Positions 1 through 14,700 of a stretch of DNA of 64,000 nt are shown one piece after another. This stretch comes from Owenia fusiformis. Lineage: Eukaryota; Annelida; Polychaeta; Sabellida; Oweniidae. Each line of letters opens with the position of its first letter. The first letter of the stretch is position 1. Both the position numbers and the translations under genes were made by a program. The notes under the pieces are model-generated. The model had not been told where the DNA came from and searched no databases. It saw only the letters and a program-made list of their open reading frames with translations. The stretch is taken from NCBI GenBank assembly GCA_903813345.2, contig CAIIXF020000001.1, positions 30,867,915 through 30,931,914 on the forward strand, in the 5' to 3' direction.

Positions 1-527
1 TTCAAAATCATCTACAGAGTTCTCAGAAATTCAAATCTGATTTAAGATTGAACTAATAATATTGTGAGCAACTAGGTGGTGACATTTTGTCATGCCAATG
101 CCTTGTTGCAAGTAGCCATAAAAATATATTATTTCTGAAAGGATTTTTTAGCAGATCATGAATCTAAATCAGTGTCCCATTATGAGAATAATCAGAACAT
201 AAACGGAAATATTGCAGAGAATGTTTTCCCAAAGGAGAGCCTTTAGTCTATAATTGGTTTAACATATGAAGCTCTAGGACCCTCTTTGTTCTTTATTGAA
301 TTAGACAGAGTGCAATTATAGTTAATGAGTTTATAATAACAATATATTGACCATTTATATTCAGTATTGAAATTATATGTGTAATAAGAAACAGTATTGT
401 CAATTTTATTGATGAATAACAAATTGACACAGAAAAACAATATTTCAGGTGCTCTAAATCCTAAATGATGTTATCAATGTTTAAACACAATAATACATAT
501 TAATTATTCCCACTTTTCTTATTTCAG
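1..527. other. FREM1-like intron (right part)
   Basis: Non-coding, ending at the acceptor before 528. Positions 4-50 resemble part of the 0.6-kb tandem unit in the next intron (ATCTACA, TTCTCAGAA, TTCAAATCTGA in the same order), so a diverged copy starts the window. Nothing else recognised. Confidence 0.6.
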
Positions 528-2743
528 ATGTTTGATTGTCAGTTTGGCCCCCAGACAGTAGAATATCGTCACTCTGGGAATCCACACCTTACAAAGGACA
601 CTGTCAGACTTGAAGTTATTCACACAACATCCACTGGATCCAGTATTGAAACCTTCCTCATTGAAGTGAACATACTGAAGGCTCCATATAATGTGTTTGT
701 GATCGATCCTCGCTTTAAACCATTGACAGTTGACAATTTTTATGGGACATCAAACCCAATCGATTCGTCAGTTGTGAGGTTTAATTATGACACTCGTAGC
801 GATGTCTCATGTCGAGTGATGTACTCAAGGTTTATAACGAACTACCCCATGCAAGGTCAACTTGTATTAGGAACACAGAAGAGGATAACTGACTCATTTA
901 AGAAAAACTGTAGGGATTTCCTATTTAAAGGGTATCAGTATGAGCATTTAGCGCCCCCTACCCCAGATGTTGACTATATTCCCCTTACTGTAGAGGTTCA
1001 TGACCCATCAGTGTCGAGTGAACCCATAATAGAACAATACTTCCTTCCTGTACGTATACAGGGTGCATTCCCTAATGTTATGCCCAAAGCCTCATATGTG
1101 AACTCCTATATAATGGATGTGGATGAATTCCAAGTGACAACCATTGACCCAAAGGTGATTTCCGCTAAAGACTCTGAAACGCCTGAAGAAAAGCTGGTGT
1201 TTAATTTGAGTAAACCATTTGGTCCTGGTGAGGGCCACTTGGTCCATGACACAGACCATTCTACCCCAATCTTCTCCTTTACACAAGAAGAACTGATGAA
1301 TAACAATATAGCTTACAAGCCACCTAATCAGAGATACACAGAACGTAAGGACTACTCAGTTGAGCTTACTGTATATGACTCAAGCTTTACTAGTAGTGAA
1401 CCCATTACACTTCATGTAGCAGTGCACCCTTCAAACTCTCATGTTCCTCATGTTTTAATCAACAAACCCCTCATTATAGTTGAAGGACAATCACAGATGG
1501 TTTCTCAAGATACAATACAACTAGAGAAGGACACTGTTATTCTGTCTGTCAAGGGAGGTCTCAACCATGGTCAGCTGACAGTGAATGGCCAACCAGCTAT
1601 GAGATTCACTGCAGGGAATATTAGAGCAAGGGAGGTATTCTATACCCATGATGGAAGTGACACCCTCACTGATCATATTGCACTGAGAATCACTGATGGC
1701 AATGATGTTTTACATGAGACTATCCATGTGACAATCCTCCCCCTGGATGACAGTCCACCATATGTGTTAAAGAACCTTGGTCTTAAGCTTAAGGCATCAA
1801 ACACGGCACCCATCTCCCCAAATATTCTCTCAGCTCGTGATCTTGACTCAGAGGATTGTGAGATCAAGTTCATCATCACAAGGCCACCAAGATTTGGCGA
1901 AATTCAGAAAACTTACAGACCAATGACTGTGGGAAGACACAACTCTGACTTCACACAGGATGACTTAAATAATGGCTACATATATTACAAGCACTATGGC
2001 GATGAGGAATACAAAGATAACATCTTGTTTAAACTCCAAGATCACGCGGATCCTCCTAACGAATCCAATGAGTATATGTTCAAAATTGAAATAATTCCAA
2101 TCAATGATAAGCCACCAATGAATGTGCCAGATATGTCCCAACAAATCATTGTGAAAGAAACTGACGTGGCTACTATAAGAAAGAAAGATTTGGAGTACAC
2201 TGATGTTGAATCTGATCCGAGTGACTTGGTCTATACAGTGGTAACACAGCCATATTATCTGGACACTAGAGAAACCATTGATGGTGGTAGACTGATCTAC
2301 ATAGCAAACACTAAAGTCCCTGTGATCAAAAACAACAGCATACCACCTGTGTATTTCTTTACACAGAGGGAAATCAACCAAGGTAAAATAGCATATATGC
2401 CACCTTTAGAAGACATTGGCCCAAACCCTAAAAGAGTTCGTTTTGAGTATGCAGTTTCTGATCAAGCTGATAATCGCATCATCGAACAAGTGTTTGATAT
2501 CATAATCAAACCAGTGAACAATCAACCTCCAGATATGTCTACCCAAAAACTCATCTCAAGGGAAGGCGGCAGTGTGAGAATAACAACCAATGAAATCTCT
2601 GCATTTGATGTAGACACTCCCCTGGCAGAACTAATCTTTAAACTCGAGTTCACTCCCCAACATGGCCAGATTACAATGGGGAACAGGCCTCTGGAGGAGG
2701 GAGAGCAATTCAGTCTCATAGACCTGATGGATCAAAAGCAAAG
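528..2743 (+). CDS. FREM1-like: FREM1-like exon A: N-terminal region and CSPG repeats 1-5
   Basis: Acceptor TTTCAG ends at 527 and donor GTAACA starts at 2744; the exon ends after two bases of a codon. It encodes 738 full codons. CSPG repeats start near residues 184 (VMPKASYV), 304, 408, 527 and 665. Repeat 5 is cut by the intron and completed in the next exon (split codon AG+T, then FRYFHDGSES). Confidence 0.93.
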
Positions 2744-5700
2744 GTAACAAATGTTAACTATGTTATATTTCAAATTATTAATTAAAACACTTAATTGTTC
2801 TTTTAGAGTAGGTTTATGTTCAGCATTTCATTGAATTATATTATTTGTTAAATTCCTTGACTGAGGATATTAGAAATTTCAAAAATGTTCTCTATTGCAT
2901 AAGAAAATTATGGATACAGGGTGACATATATGACATTGTTACTGTTAATTATGATTTGTGCAAGTTTTTCAGGGTATGATATTCCTATCACCCTGCTTCT
3001 CTGTTGAGGCAACAACATAATCAACATATACTGCTAAAATAGCTGTGAATACGATTACATACAAACCCAAGCAGCTTAAAAACATGGATATGAATAAATT
3101 GATAACATTAACTGCTGGGAGAGCTAAACAACTTCAATAAATTTCACAAGAAATATACCCATGTGTTTAAATATGGAAAGTCGAAAAATATGATAGTTGG
3201 AAAGGTTCAAGGTAGGTTACCAAGAGAGTGTGAGAAAAGTTTGAAATACATGCAATTATATTTAGGTATCCTTGGATTTCTTCACGGCAATTTCCCACTG
3301 GGAACAGCAGTTGTCATAGAAGGGTAAAAACAAAAATCATGGATTTTCTTTCAATATTGGGGATTGTTTTTGTTTTTCTGATAAAACTTTGCTTTTTCAT
3401 ATCTATTTAGGTGATTATATTTATGTAATGATATACAGTGATATTGGATGTATAATTTGTAAAGAATAATATTGGACCAATTATATTATTTTAGAGAGGG
3501 CCCGAGACCGCTTGGTAATCTATCAATCTCTTTACTAATTAATATATCTCAGGTTTATCGCACTCTGTGACAGATTATAATTGATCGCTTTCAGTTAACC
3601 TTTTTCTTAAAGCAATATCCATGGAGAATTCCAAATGCTTTAGATGGTTTCTACAGATACAGAGTTTAAAAATGAATTTATGACAAATCTTTTATGTGCT
3701 TAAAATGGTAGAAACTTTCTTCATTTATCAACCTAAATGATTAACATTTGATTGATTTGTGTTACATGGTGTTAACTTAAGAATCAGTCATAGGGAATGA
3801 CAAAATTCCATGCAATTTGTACCCAAAGAATGAGTTTTACACCATCAAAACTGTCATAGAATTTGTCAATTCCTCAAGATGAATGATAAACCAAAAAGAT
3901 TCTGAAATTCCTTACATGATTTGACATTTTTATCGCACTTTGAAAAAGTGCTATATTGCCGTCGTCTTGTGCTGTTGGGCGGGCGTGCGGGCGTGCGGGC
4001 GTGCGGGCGGGCGGGACATAAACCAAATCTTGTCATCAAATTTCCAGGATAACTGCTTACCTGTTCAACTTGAAATTTTTACAGATGCAAAAGCAGACTA
4101 GTACCAAGATCTGATTAGGTTAAGGGCATGCTGGGTAAGCTACGTGGCGGCCATTTTGAATTTTTCAACAAATCTTGTCATCAAAATTCCAGGAAAACCA
4201 CTTATCCGTTCAACTTGAAATTTTTACAGATGCAAGAGCAGACTATTGCCAAGATCTGATTAGGTTTTGGGTATGCTGGCTGAATTACATGGTGGCCATT
4301 TTGAATTTTTCAATTTGGCGGCCATTTTGAATTTTTCAACTTGCTCCAAATTGACCAAATTTTTTTTTTAAAAACATCTACAAGTTCTCAGAAGTTCAAA
4401 TCTGACCTTAGATTTCAGATTTGACCTTTCATTCACCTTCAGTGACCTTGAAAAGGTCAAAAAAGTTGATTTTCTAAATTGATATTTTGGATTTAAATTT
4501 AGGTCAGCTTAATTACAAAACACCTACTGTGGTCTGAAAAAGTTAAATTTTCAAGGTCGAAGGTCAAGGTCATTAAACTAGGTCACAAATGATGTTATCC
4601 AAGTTTCTCAAAGTTTGAGACTACAAATCAATTCTTGTCATCAAAATTCCAAGAAACCGCTAACCTGTTCAACTTGAAATTTTTACACATTCAGACTAGT
4701 GCCAAGATCTGATTAGGTTTAGGGCATGCTGGGTAAACTACGTGGTGGCCATTTTTAATTTTTCAACAAATCTTTTCATCAAAATTCCAGGAAAACCACT
4801 TATCCGTTCAACTTGAAATTTTTACAGATGCAAGAGCAGACTATTGCCAAGATCTGATTAGGTTTTGGGTATGCTGGCTGAATTACATGGTGGCCATTTT
4901 GAATTTTTCAATTTGGCGGCCATTTTGAATTTTTCAACTTGCTCCAAATTGACCAATTTTTTTTTAAAAACATCTACAAGTTCTCAGAAGTTCAAATCTG
5001 ACCTTAGATTTCAGATTTGACCTTTCATTCACCTTCAGTGACCTTGAAAAGGTCAAAATAGTTGATTTTCTAAATTGATATTTTGGATTTAAATTTAGAT
5101 CAGCTTAATTACAAAACACCTACTGCATGAGGTCTGAAAAAGTTAAATTTTCAAGGTCGAAGGTCAAGGTCATTAAACTAGGTCACAAATGATGTTATCT
5201 AAGTTTCTCAAAGTTCCAGACTACAAATCAATTCTTGTCATCAAAATTCCAAGAAAACCGCTAACCTGTTCAACTTGAAATTTTTACACATGCAATAGCA
5301 GACTAGTGCCAAGATCTGATTAGGTTTAGGGCATGCTGGGTAAACTACGTGGCGGCCATTTTTAATTTTTCAACAAATCTTGTCATCAAAATTCCAGGAA
5401 AACCACTTATCCGTTCAACTTGAAATTTTTACAGATGCAAGAGCAGACTATTGCCAAGATCTGATTAGGTTTTGGGTAGGCTGGCTGAATTACATGGTGG
5501 CCATTTTGAATTTTTCAATTTGGCGGCCATTTTGAATTTTTCAACTTGCTCCAAATTGACCAAATTTTTTTTTAAAAACATCTACAAGTTCTCAGAAGTT
5601 CAAATCTGACCTTAGATTTCAGATTTGACCTTTCATTCACCTTCAGTGACCTTGAAAAGGTCAAAAAAGTTGATTTTCTAAATTAATATTTTGGATTTAA

Positions 5701-8700
5701 ATTTAGGTCAGCTTAATTACAAAACACCTACTGAGGTCTGAAAAAGTTAAATTTTCAAGGTCGAAGGTCATCAAATTAGGTCACAAACGATGTTATCTAA
5801 ATTTTCCCAAAGTTCCAGACTACAAATAAATTCTTGTCATCAAAATTGCAGGGAAACCGCTAACCTTGTCAACTTGAAATGTTTACAGATGCAAGAGCAG
5901 ACTAGTGCCAAGGTCTGATTAGGTTTTGGCCATGCTGGGTAAATTGCATGGTGGCCACTTTGCTCTTCAAAGTGCGATATTTATCACTGTGTGTCTTGTT
6001 TTCCTTCTTTCCTTGACTTTTACTTTTTATGAAAATCAAGAGGTTTAGTTCATTGATAGCATGAAGCTAAATAAATATTTACAGTTGGAAGCATAACATA
6101 CACCCAAACAGAAGAATCCTAAATGCTATACACATTAGGGTCGATAAAGTAAAGAAGTTACCATAAAGTAAACTTTGTTTCAAAGAACACTCAAGATTTA
6201 ACCAATTGACATGTAATCCACTGGGGGAAATTAGCTTTCAAATCTATAATGTGTTTTTGTAGGATAATTAGCGCATTAGTTTTTATATTGTTATAGTCTC
6301 CTATTTTTTTGTGAATAGTGTTTGTTGGTCGGCATTCAGCATCTGTAACAAATGGCAGGTCATGACACTTTGCATGTTAATGCCTTGTTTCTGCTTTGTG
6401 TTCACAAAATGTTAGCCTCTGTGTTCTTTGGTGATCAAGTATGGTGGATGTTGGTTGATTTCTTTTTATTCATTGAAATGTAAGATCCAATCTATTAAAG
6501 CAGATTTGGGGAGTACGATCCACATGTGACACCTTGCTGATAAAGGTATTATATTTGATATATGACTTAAGCTTCCCTATTTGTCAATGGCTTTAGCATA
6601 TACAAATGGAAATCAATGCCCTCAAAAATGCCCCTCATTTCACATGATATTAATCTTACTTATTCTCTCAAAAATTGACAAATATTTATTTCATCTTTAC
6701 CTAACAGGCTTAAAATGTGTTAATGATTACATAGTCAACTATTGTACTGTTAATTCCATGTTGCCCATATTGTATTTTATCTCAAGGCATTTGTACAGTA
6801 TTACTTTTTGATGGGGTGGCAAATCAATGCAATCAATCAAACTATTCCCCAGACATTCAGTAATTGCTCCTAGGATATTAGATACTTCTTTTCTCACTCT
6901 AGGCCGATGTAATAGCCCAATATTTTGTCTAAATTCGAAATAATTGGCCTTTTTTGGCACAACATTTACTTTTATACCTCTATAAATCTGATCTCTCTGA
7001 CAAAAGCTATTGCTTATATAAGTTGATTATCAGATTTCTTAGATGAAACTGTTGACTTTCGACAACAAAATCATATCTCAATCACAATTATTAAATGAAA
7101 GTCTTTGATTTTTTCATAAGTTTTTGAAGTTAGTTGATTTGATTTATAACCAGTGTCTATCTCAATTAATCATATTCACACATCTTCTTCATATTTTTTA
7201 ATTCTATTCAAAAGATGAAGTGAAATGTGTATTTTCACTTGAGCTAACTTGTCACAAACAATTATTTACCACTTCATTTTATCCCAAGCAGATAATTTGA
7301 TGAGCTTTAAAGATGAAAATTCAGGTTAAATATCCGAAAGGGAGATTGTAACAAACTTCAAACTTCTGCAGGATTAAATCTTGTCAGATCCAGGTGCAGT
7401 CAAGTCTACTGATGATATATTGTTAAAACATTCGTTGTTTGATGTGTTATTGCTTCCTTAATCTCCATGGTTTCAGGTGTGTTTTCATCCAATTAAATGT
7501 CACTTTGATAAATTAGTCTGTATTTGCAATCCCAAATGCAACAAATTACCACACCATGTAGAACAGTGCATCAATTGATTACTGCTATTTCTTTCACAAT
7601 ACCCCAAATGAAAATTTTAAATTGTTTTTATTCTTCAGCCAAATATCCTCTCATATCTGCCAGCTGTACTATACAGTACAATAAATTTAGCTTTCATATA
7701 TAGTTTATATATATAGTTATAATTGGCAGAATAAATATAGCTTTCCAATCAAATCAGATGAAATATCAAATCATCTATCACATGTAAATCAGTATGATAA
7801 ATTCCATAAATTTTGAAATAAATGTATATCATTGATATCACTGCGAATTATAAGACTGATATCAAATAAAATATCAAAGATGCATAATTTTAAAATCAAC
7901 ATACATTGATTTCACCAATTGGGGTTTAACAATAATACTATGATATTCTGCTTTTAGTTTCCGGTATTTTCATGATGGAAGTGAGTCAAAGATGGACATG
8001 TTTGGCCTGACAGTGTCTGATGGTATACACCAACTTTCCAAAGTCATCTCGATCCTCATTAAACCAATCAATGACCAGAAACCATGGTTACCTGAAGATC
8101 TCCAGAGTGAACTTACTGTCCTTGAGGGTGATGAAGTTGCTATAACGACAGATAATATCCTGGCGCATGATAACGATACTGAGCCAGAGTCACTTTCTTT
8201 CGTGATTGTACGTCATCCCATATATGGTGAAATTTTACATAAAAGTGGGGGAAGAATCAATCAGTTTTCTCTGAATGATGTTGAAGAGGAACTTGTTGTG
8301 TATAAACATAGAGGTGATGAAATTGGCCCTGAGAACCAAGAAGATTCCATGACAATAATGGTCACTGATCAAGCAGCAGGATACCTTGGAGCAAATCCAT
8401 TATATGATCTAAACTTCCAAATTCTTCCAGTCAACAATCAAAGGCCAAACATTGTCCCTGGTCCTCCTATGTTTGTTAACGAAGGGGAAAAGGTGAAGAT
8501 TACTGATGAGGATCTTAGTGCACTTGATAGGGACACCAAAGCTGGTGATCTTGTGTTCAAGATAACCAAACAACCAGAATGGGGCATAATTGAAAACTCT
8601 GCATTGAATGATATAGATGGCAAATCAGTGAGAGAGTTCCGAATGATTGATATTCTGAATGGTGAAATAAGCTATATACAGTCGAACCATACTGGTTTTG

Positions 8701-11700
8701 AGCCACAGAGGGACAGCTTTGATGTCTATGTCCATGATGGACAGCTCACTTCACCCATTGTCTCAATCAGCATCACAATAATACCTCAGAATGATGAAAC
8801 TCCCGAGTTAGACGTTGAAAATCTGATCATCACAGAGGGCTCTGAGAAAATGATTGATCCTGGCATGATTAAAGTAAGAGATGATGACATCCCCAATCAA
8901 ATCCTGACCCTATCTGTTGACACCACACCTCGACATGGGAAGCTTATGCTGATGCATGACCATGGGAGAGGTATGGTGGAGATGGCCCTTCATGACGTAG
9001 ATCTTGAGGAACTACAGAAAGATGTCCATCTTGTCTATAAACACGATGGCTCTGAAAACTTCAATGATGTCTTTACGCTTAAGGTGACAGATGGAAAACA
9101 TGAGGTCAAGAAATCTTCAACAGTGAGAGTTACGCCTATTAACGATGAAAAGCCTAAGGTCGTGAAAAACATGGGATTATACATACAACGTGGAGGTTCT
9201 GGCCTCATCTCAAACTCTGTTCTCCAGACAAATGATAATGACACTCCAGATAATGAGACATATATTATACTGACTGAGACTCCCAAAAGAGGTGTGCTGC
9301 AGTATAGAATGGATGCCATCCCTGCACTATTGAGAACAGGCGGTTATAACGAACCCGACACATTTTGGCGAGAAGTGAATGTTGGAACTAATTTTACCCA
9401 AGAGGATATTAACAGGAACCGCATTCGCTACACACTCACTAATCAAATAGAGGAAACCACATCGGACCAGTTCAGGTTTAAAGTGACTGATGGTAATAAC
9501 TACACCCCTGATGAGTATTTTGACATTGAAATAATAAATTCAAGAAGAGGAGGCTTGGGGATGCACAGCAGGATCTTAAAGGTTAGAGAACGAGATACAG
9601 CTATCATATCAAATGCCTACCTAAGTGCTAGTGATGAGATTTCACCTTCAGAGCTAATAGAGTACTTTGTAACGAAACCTACCAGTCAGGGCTGGCTTTC
9701 ATTTAATACTGAGCCTAGTAAATCTATTACCAACTTTACGCAGCAAGATATTCAAGCTGAGAAACTCATTTACACTCACAACAGCAAAGCTGATATTACA
9801 ACTGACTTCTTTTACTTCCTAGTTAAGAACAGCCTCAATGAAAAACAGAATGGGACATTTTACATAGAAATTGAAACAGTTGATGAAGCCCAACCTAGCC
9901 TCATCACAAATGTTCCCCTTGTAGCTTACCAAGACACCTATACAGTAATCACTTCCTCTAATCTGGCTGTGAGTGATCCTGATAGTGATATCTCCCTGCT
10001 CTTCTATCACATCAACAGGCACACACATTTCGGAAAACTCTATAATAGAGGTATAATGGTCAAGGAAAATTTCACCCAGTATGACATTGATAATGGGTAC
10101 ATCACGTATAAAACAGATGATGAAAATGCGGATATGGACCATTTTGTATTCACTGTCAGTGATCCCAACAACAATGGATTCCTGAAGAATGGTACACTCC
10201 AACTGCGACCAGTCATGTTCAGCATACTCATTCACTCCATAAAGAACTTCCGCCCGATCATGCGTGTGAATAAAAAGCCAGATATGTTAGAGTCTATGCC
10301 ACTGGGGAGGTTTGGCTACATTATAAGTAGTCGGTTCCTCCAGGCTGAGGATGCAGATACAAAGACAAGTAACTTACAGTATGTCATCACTAAGATGCCT
10401 CAGCATGGTGTTCTGGAGAATGTCATCTCTCGCAGACAGGTGAAGCGGAAATTCACCCAGAAGGACATTAATGATGGCAATATTGCTTATGTCATAAAGG
10501 ATGGTGCAAAGGAAACCAACGATTCGTTCATCTTCAAGGTGCAAGATACCAAAAAGAATGTGCTTTTGAACCAGAAGTAAGTGAAGTTAGTTGTTTATTG
10601 TATATGTACTGGTAAAGTTAATTAAAGGTGTAAAATCTAATGAACACAGCAGGAATAACACCTTCGATCATCAATCATTTGGTCAAAATCTGATTAGACT
10701 TTCAAATTAGCCACTCCATCATTTGGAAGTTGTTATTTGCTCAGTTTACTGACCTTTGGGGATTTCATGACATTTTGATGGTTGTAATATTGGTATTATG
10801 AGTGGCTTTTATTGTTCATTTATTCAAATAGAGAATAGAAAATCCAATTTGTTTTTTGTAGGAAGACAAAATATGCATATTAGTGTATTTTCTCAGATTT
10901 ATCAACCAGGGGGTCATTAACAGAACTTTCGCAAATTTACAAATTCGCAAGTCAATTGTTAATTTTACGAATTTTGTAAAAGTGCATTAACAGAACTTTC
11001 GTAAAGTTACGAATGATTCATGAAGTTACGAAAAAATGACGTCACATATGCTTTCGTTTGTAACTTTAATAGCACCTCAGACCCTTTCATAACTTTGCGA
11101 ATGGCATATTTCTCATCCAATTCTTATGTAAGGTATATTGATTGGCAAAAAGAAATTGTTCTTTATATGCATGCTAAGTTTCAAGCTAAAATATCCACCT
11201 ATTCTTACATGATAAGCAAATATGTTCCTGAGCTGGAAATCTTTGAAATCGCGGACTCAGGTTTAATCACAGCGCGCAATGATATCAAATGACATCATAT
11301 TTTTTTTGTGCTAAATAATGATATAAGATGACGTCGTAAGTCATTCGTTACTTTTTAAATATTTACAATTTCATAAAGTTATGAATTACGAATTCGTAAC
11401 TTTGCGAAAGTTCTGTTTATGACCCCCAGTATATTATTAGATTGGTAGTTGTGTTATTGTAAACTTGAACACTTTGGAAGCCCAGTTTGAACCTCATGTT
11501 TGGCCTTTGCCTTTGATTTTCCTATGCCTATGATATTCTTTACATTTATGATGAATAACATGCATGTTCTTAACATAACCACTCACTCCCAATTTTGTAA
11601 TATCTGTTTTAGGTTTACATTGGAGTGGTCTTCCATCCAATTTATCAGTGCCACATACATGGTGTGCGAGAATATAGGTAGTCTGTCACTGGGGATAGTG

Positions 11701-14700
11701 CGCACAGGGGCCATGGACCAGACAGTGTTTGTAAGCCTCAAGACCAGAAGTATGACTGCCAAGAATGGGAGAGACTTTGAGCCAAGCAGAACTATACAGA
11801 TACAGTTTGACCCTGGTAATTATGAGCTAAATGATCGGCAGGTTGAAATAAGCAGTGACTTGTGCAGATTGTCCACTAGTTGCTATAGTTATGCTAATGA
11901 AAGCCTTATATTATATCATATAGTTTTTTCTCTCTGTTAAACTTTCATAATGATATAAGTGCTGATATAGTTTTTGATATGGCCATTTTGAAAAGGAAGA
12001 TGCAATATAGCGGAGTTCTCTGATTTGGGCCAGAACATTAAACAACTGGACGTATAAATACATATAAAGGCAGAATACATGGTCCTGACATTTGTTTTGA
12101 CAGAATTGTTTTGTTTACAGGTGATGCTATGGTGAACTGGGATGTGACTATCATTGAAGATGACTTGGATGAAGAGAGTGAAAAGTTTAAAGTGTCATTA
12201 AAGGCACCTGTTAATGCAATGCTGGGCCAGAATGATAAGACAACTATTGAAATCATCAATGCTAAATATGGTATGAGAAATTATCATGGTTCTGTGCACA
12301 GGAATATATGCCAAGTACTAAAATAGTACTCATGGCATATTAGCGCGAGTGCTCTAAATGAACACCTATGACATGAGTACTGATTTTTTGCATGTTTTAG
12401 TACTAAATGAGTGCTCATATGATGAGTGATTAAATAGCTGTAATTACATTGATTTTTTAGCGCTAAATTGGTACTCATATCATGAATTAGTACTAGATTA
12501 GCACTCGTGACATGAGTGCTCATGAGCACACTTTTGCCAGAGTGCTAATTTACTACTAATTGCGTAATCGGCATATCTCCCTGTGTGTAGTTAAAGATTC
12601 TCGCAATCTTTATCCAATCAGCGTTTGCGAGTGTGTCGGCTCACGTATAAAAGGCGAATCCAACTCAAATCCATGCAGGGGTGTATGAGGTACTCAAATA
12701 GGAAAGAGCTCGTGAAATCTGAATTTATATGCACATGGTCAATGTTTACACATGTTTGGAGTTATTGAAGAAAATGTGATATGGGTGTGGTTCCGAATTT
12801 GAAGTCATTGCTGGAAAATATGATTTTAATACGTGAAATTATATCTATAAATACAGCACTAAAAATAACAGTACACGTGAAGTACATGTATGATTGTGTC
12901 AAGAAATGTTTGAAACCCTTACAGAAAATTCTGTCTGCATTTTGTCACCATTGCTCTTTCTTCCCGCATTCTAGTGCTGTTTGAATGAATATATTAATTA
13001 ATGTATTTCTAACTAAAATATATCACATTTTTTTATAAACCACAAACATTTAGATCATAAAAAAAATATTCAATACTTGAGTGAGCACGATATGCAAGGG
13101 TTACTAAGTTGACACAGTAAATGACCACTGTTATTGTGTTAGCAAATATGTATTAGCAGAATACGCTGTGTGCATGGACTAACACCCCTCACTTTCATAG
13201 TGAAGTGACTAATTGGTTTATGTTTACGTTTTAATGTGTTTTGGGTTCCTTGTTACATCAAGGGGGGCCAGTAAAGTAGACTAACATGTTTGCATGGCAA
13301 ATTTTGATCGAATATGTGAGACACTTTAAAGAAGTGTGTGTAGTTTAATGAAGTCAAGATAACTGGAATGTTAAGACATCTATACTGAGAGGAAGTCAAG
13401 CCAGAATAACACCTATAAATGAAGTAAAATTAGACACAATAACTCCAATATTAACTTCCAGATTATAAGTAAAGAAGAACTGGTATACCAAAAAGAGAAA
13501 TATATGCTATATGACTATACAAAAATATACAAAAGCAGAAAGTTAATATTTACTATACCATGATGATTGTTTTTCTTTATACTCATATTGTTCTTAATAT
13601 CATAGGTGAATGCCCAGAGTACATAGGTATGATCAGTAAGGACCATCCCCACCTCCCCATGCAGTTCATTCCTCATGCCCATGGCACCGTCAACAGCAAG
13701 ACAAGCACCATCCTTCTCTCTGTGAGTACAATCACTTATACTATTCTCTATAATAGAAGGGGTTTACTAATATATATATCTTTTATTGACTCTTAGAATG
13801 TCATGGTATGACATATTAGTCAATCTAAGTAGTTAGAATACATGTATATTTGTTACAAGCACACTATTGATAGGTATATCTTACCTGTTACCAAATATGA
13901 CATTTCAGATATTATTTACCTCATAGATGCTAAACACTAAAACAAACTTTGATTTAATTTCACTGACAATACATTACTTTCAATTGGCCAAATGTTAATA
14001 TAATAGTTCACCCTGTTTTAAATTTTACTGACAAATAATTACATTGTATGTTCAGCGACAATACCAGTGTTAAAAATACTGAATATGACCTCTAATACAA
14101 TAGATGTACTTCTATTGTATGAAGTACAGTTCTTATAATTCTTCATTTGATTTGATTTACTTTTCTGTAGATGACAATAAAGTATGAACTTGTGGTATGT
14201 ACTTCATTCCATTGTCCAGAACACTACAGTCCTCTTTTGTATCCCCATCACAATTCTGTTGTTTTTGAATTTCACGTTTTCAACCACATGATGTTTTAAT
14301 ATTTTCTCACTGCTGCTCATTTGCTCATATAGTGTCCCACTCTTGGCTCACCCTGTATATACAATTATAATGCACACATCAAACCGATAATGACATTATG
14401 TAACACTTCTGTCAGTCTCTAACATGTATTAATAACATATTTATACTTTCCAGATGATAAATAAAACTATAACTGGTGATGATGACAATGGCAAAGAGAA
14501 AACAAATACAGATGGTTTCGAAAAGGAGGATGCAGAGATTAAGCAAGTTGGTGCAATTAACCCAGAACTTGCTAACCTAGACCCCTATATATCAGTTTTT
14601 GATATGAAACCTAGTGCAGCTGAACCTACAAAGCAACCCACTAAGAGAAAGAAAGGCAAGGGGAAGAAACATCGACGTAAGCATGCTGGGACAGATGGAC

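Noticed and set aside
528-530. ATG at the start of the first long frame as the FREM1 translation start
   Set aside because: It follows a perfect acceptor (TTATTTCAG), and the protein at this point is already inside the FRAS/FREM N-terminal region.
1965-2381. 138-codon minus-strand frame, and a similar one at 9819-10235
   Set aside because: Both are shadows of the FREM1 coding exons, which have strong domain evidence on the plus strand.
3977-4015. GGGCGTGC run as a CpG-island promoter
   Set aside because: It is a short simple repeat inside the inserted tandem element, with ordinary AT-rich sequence on both sides.
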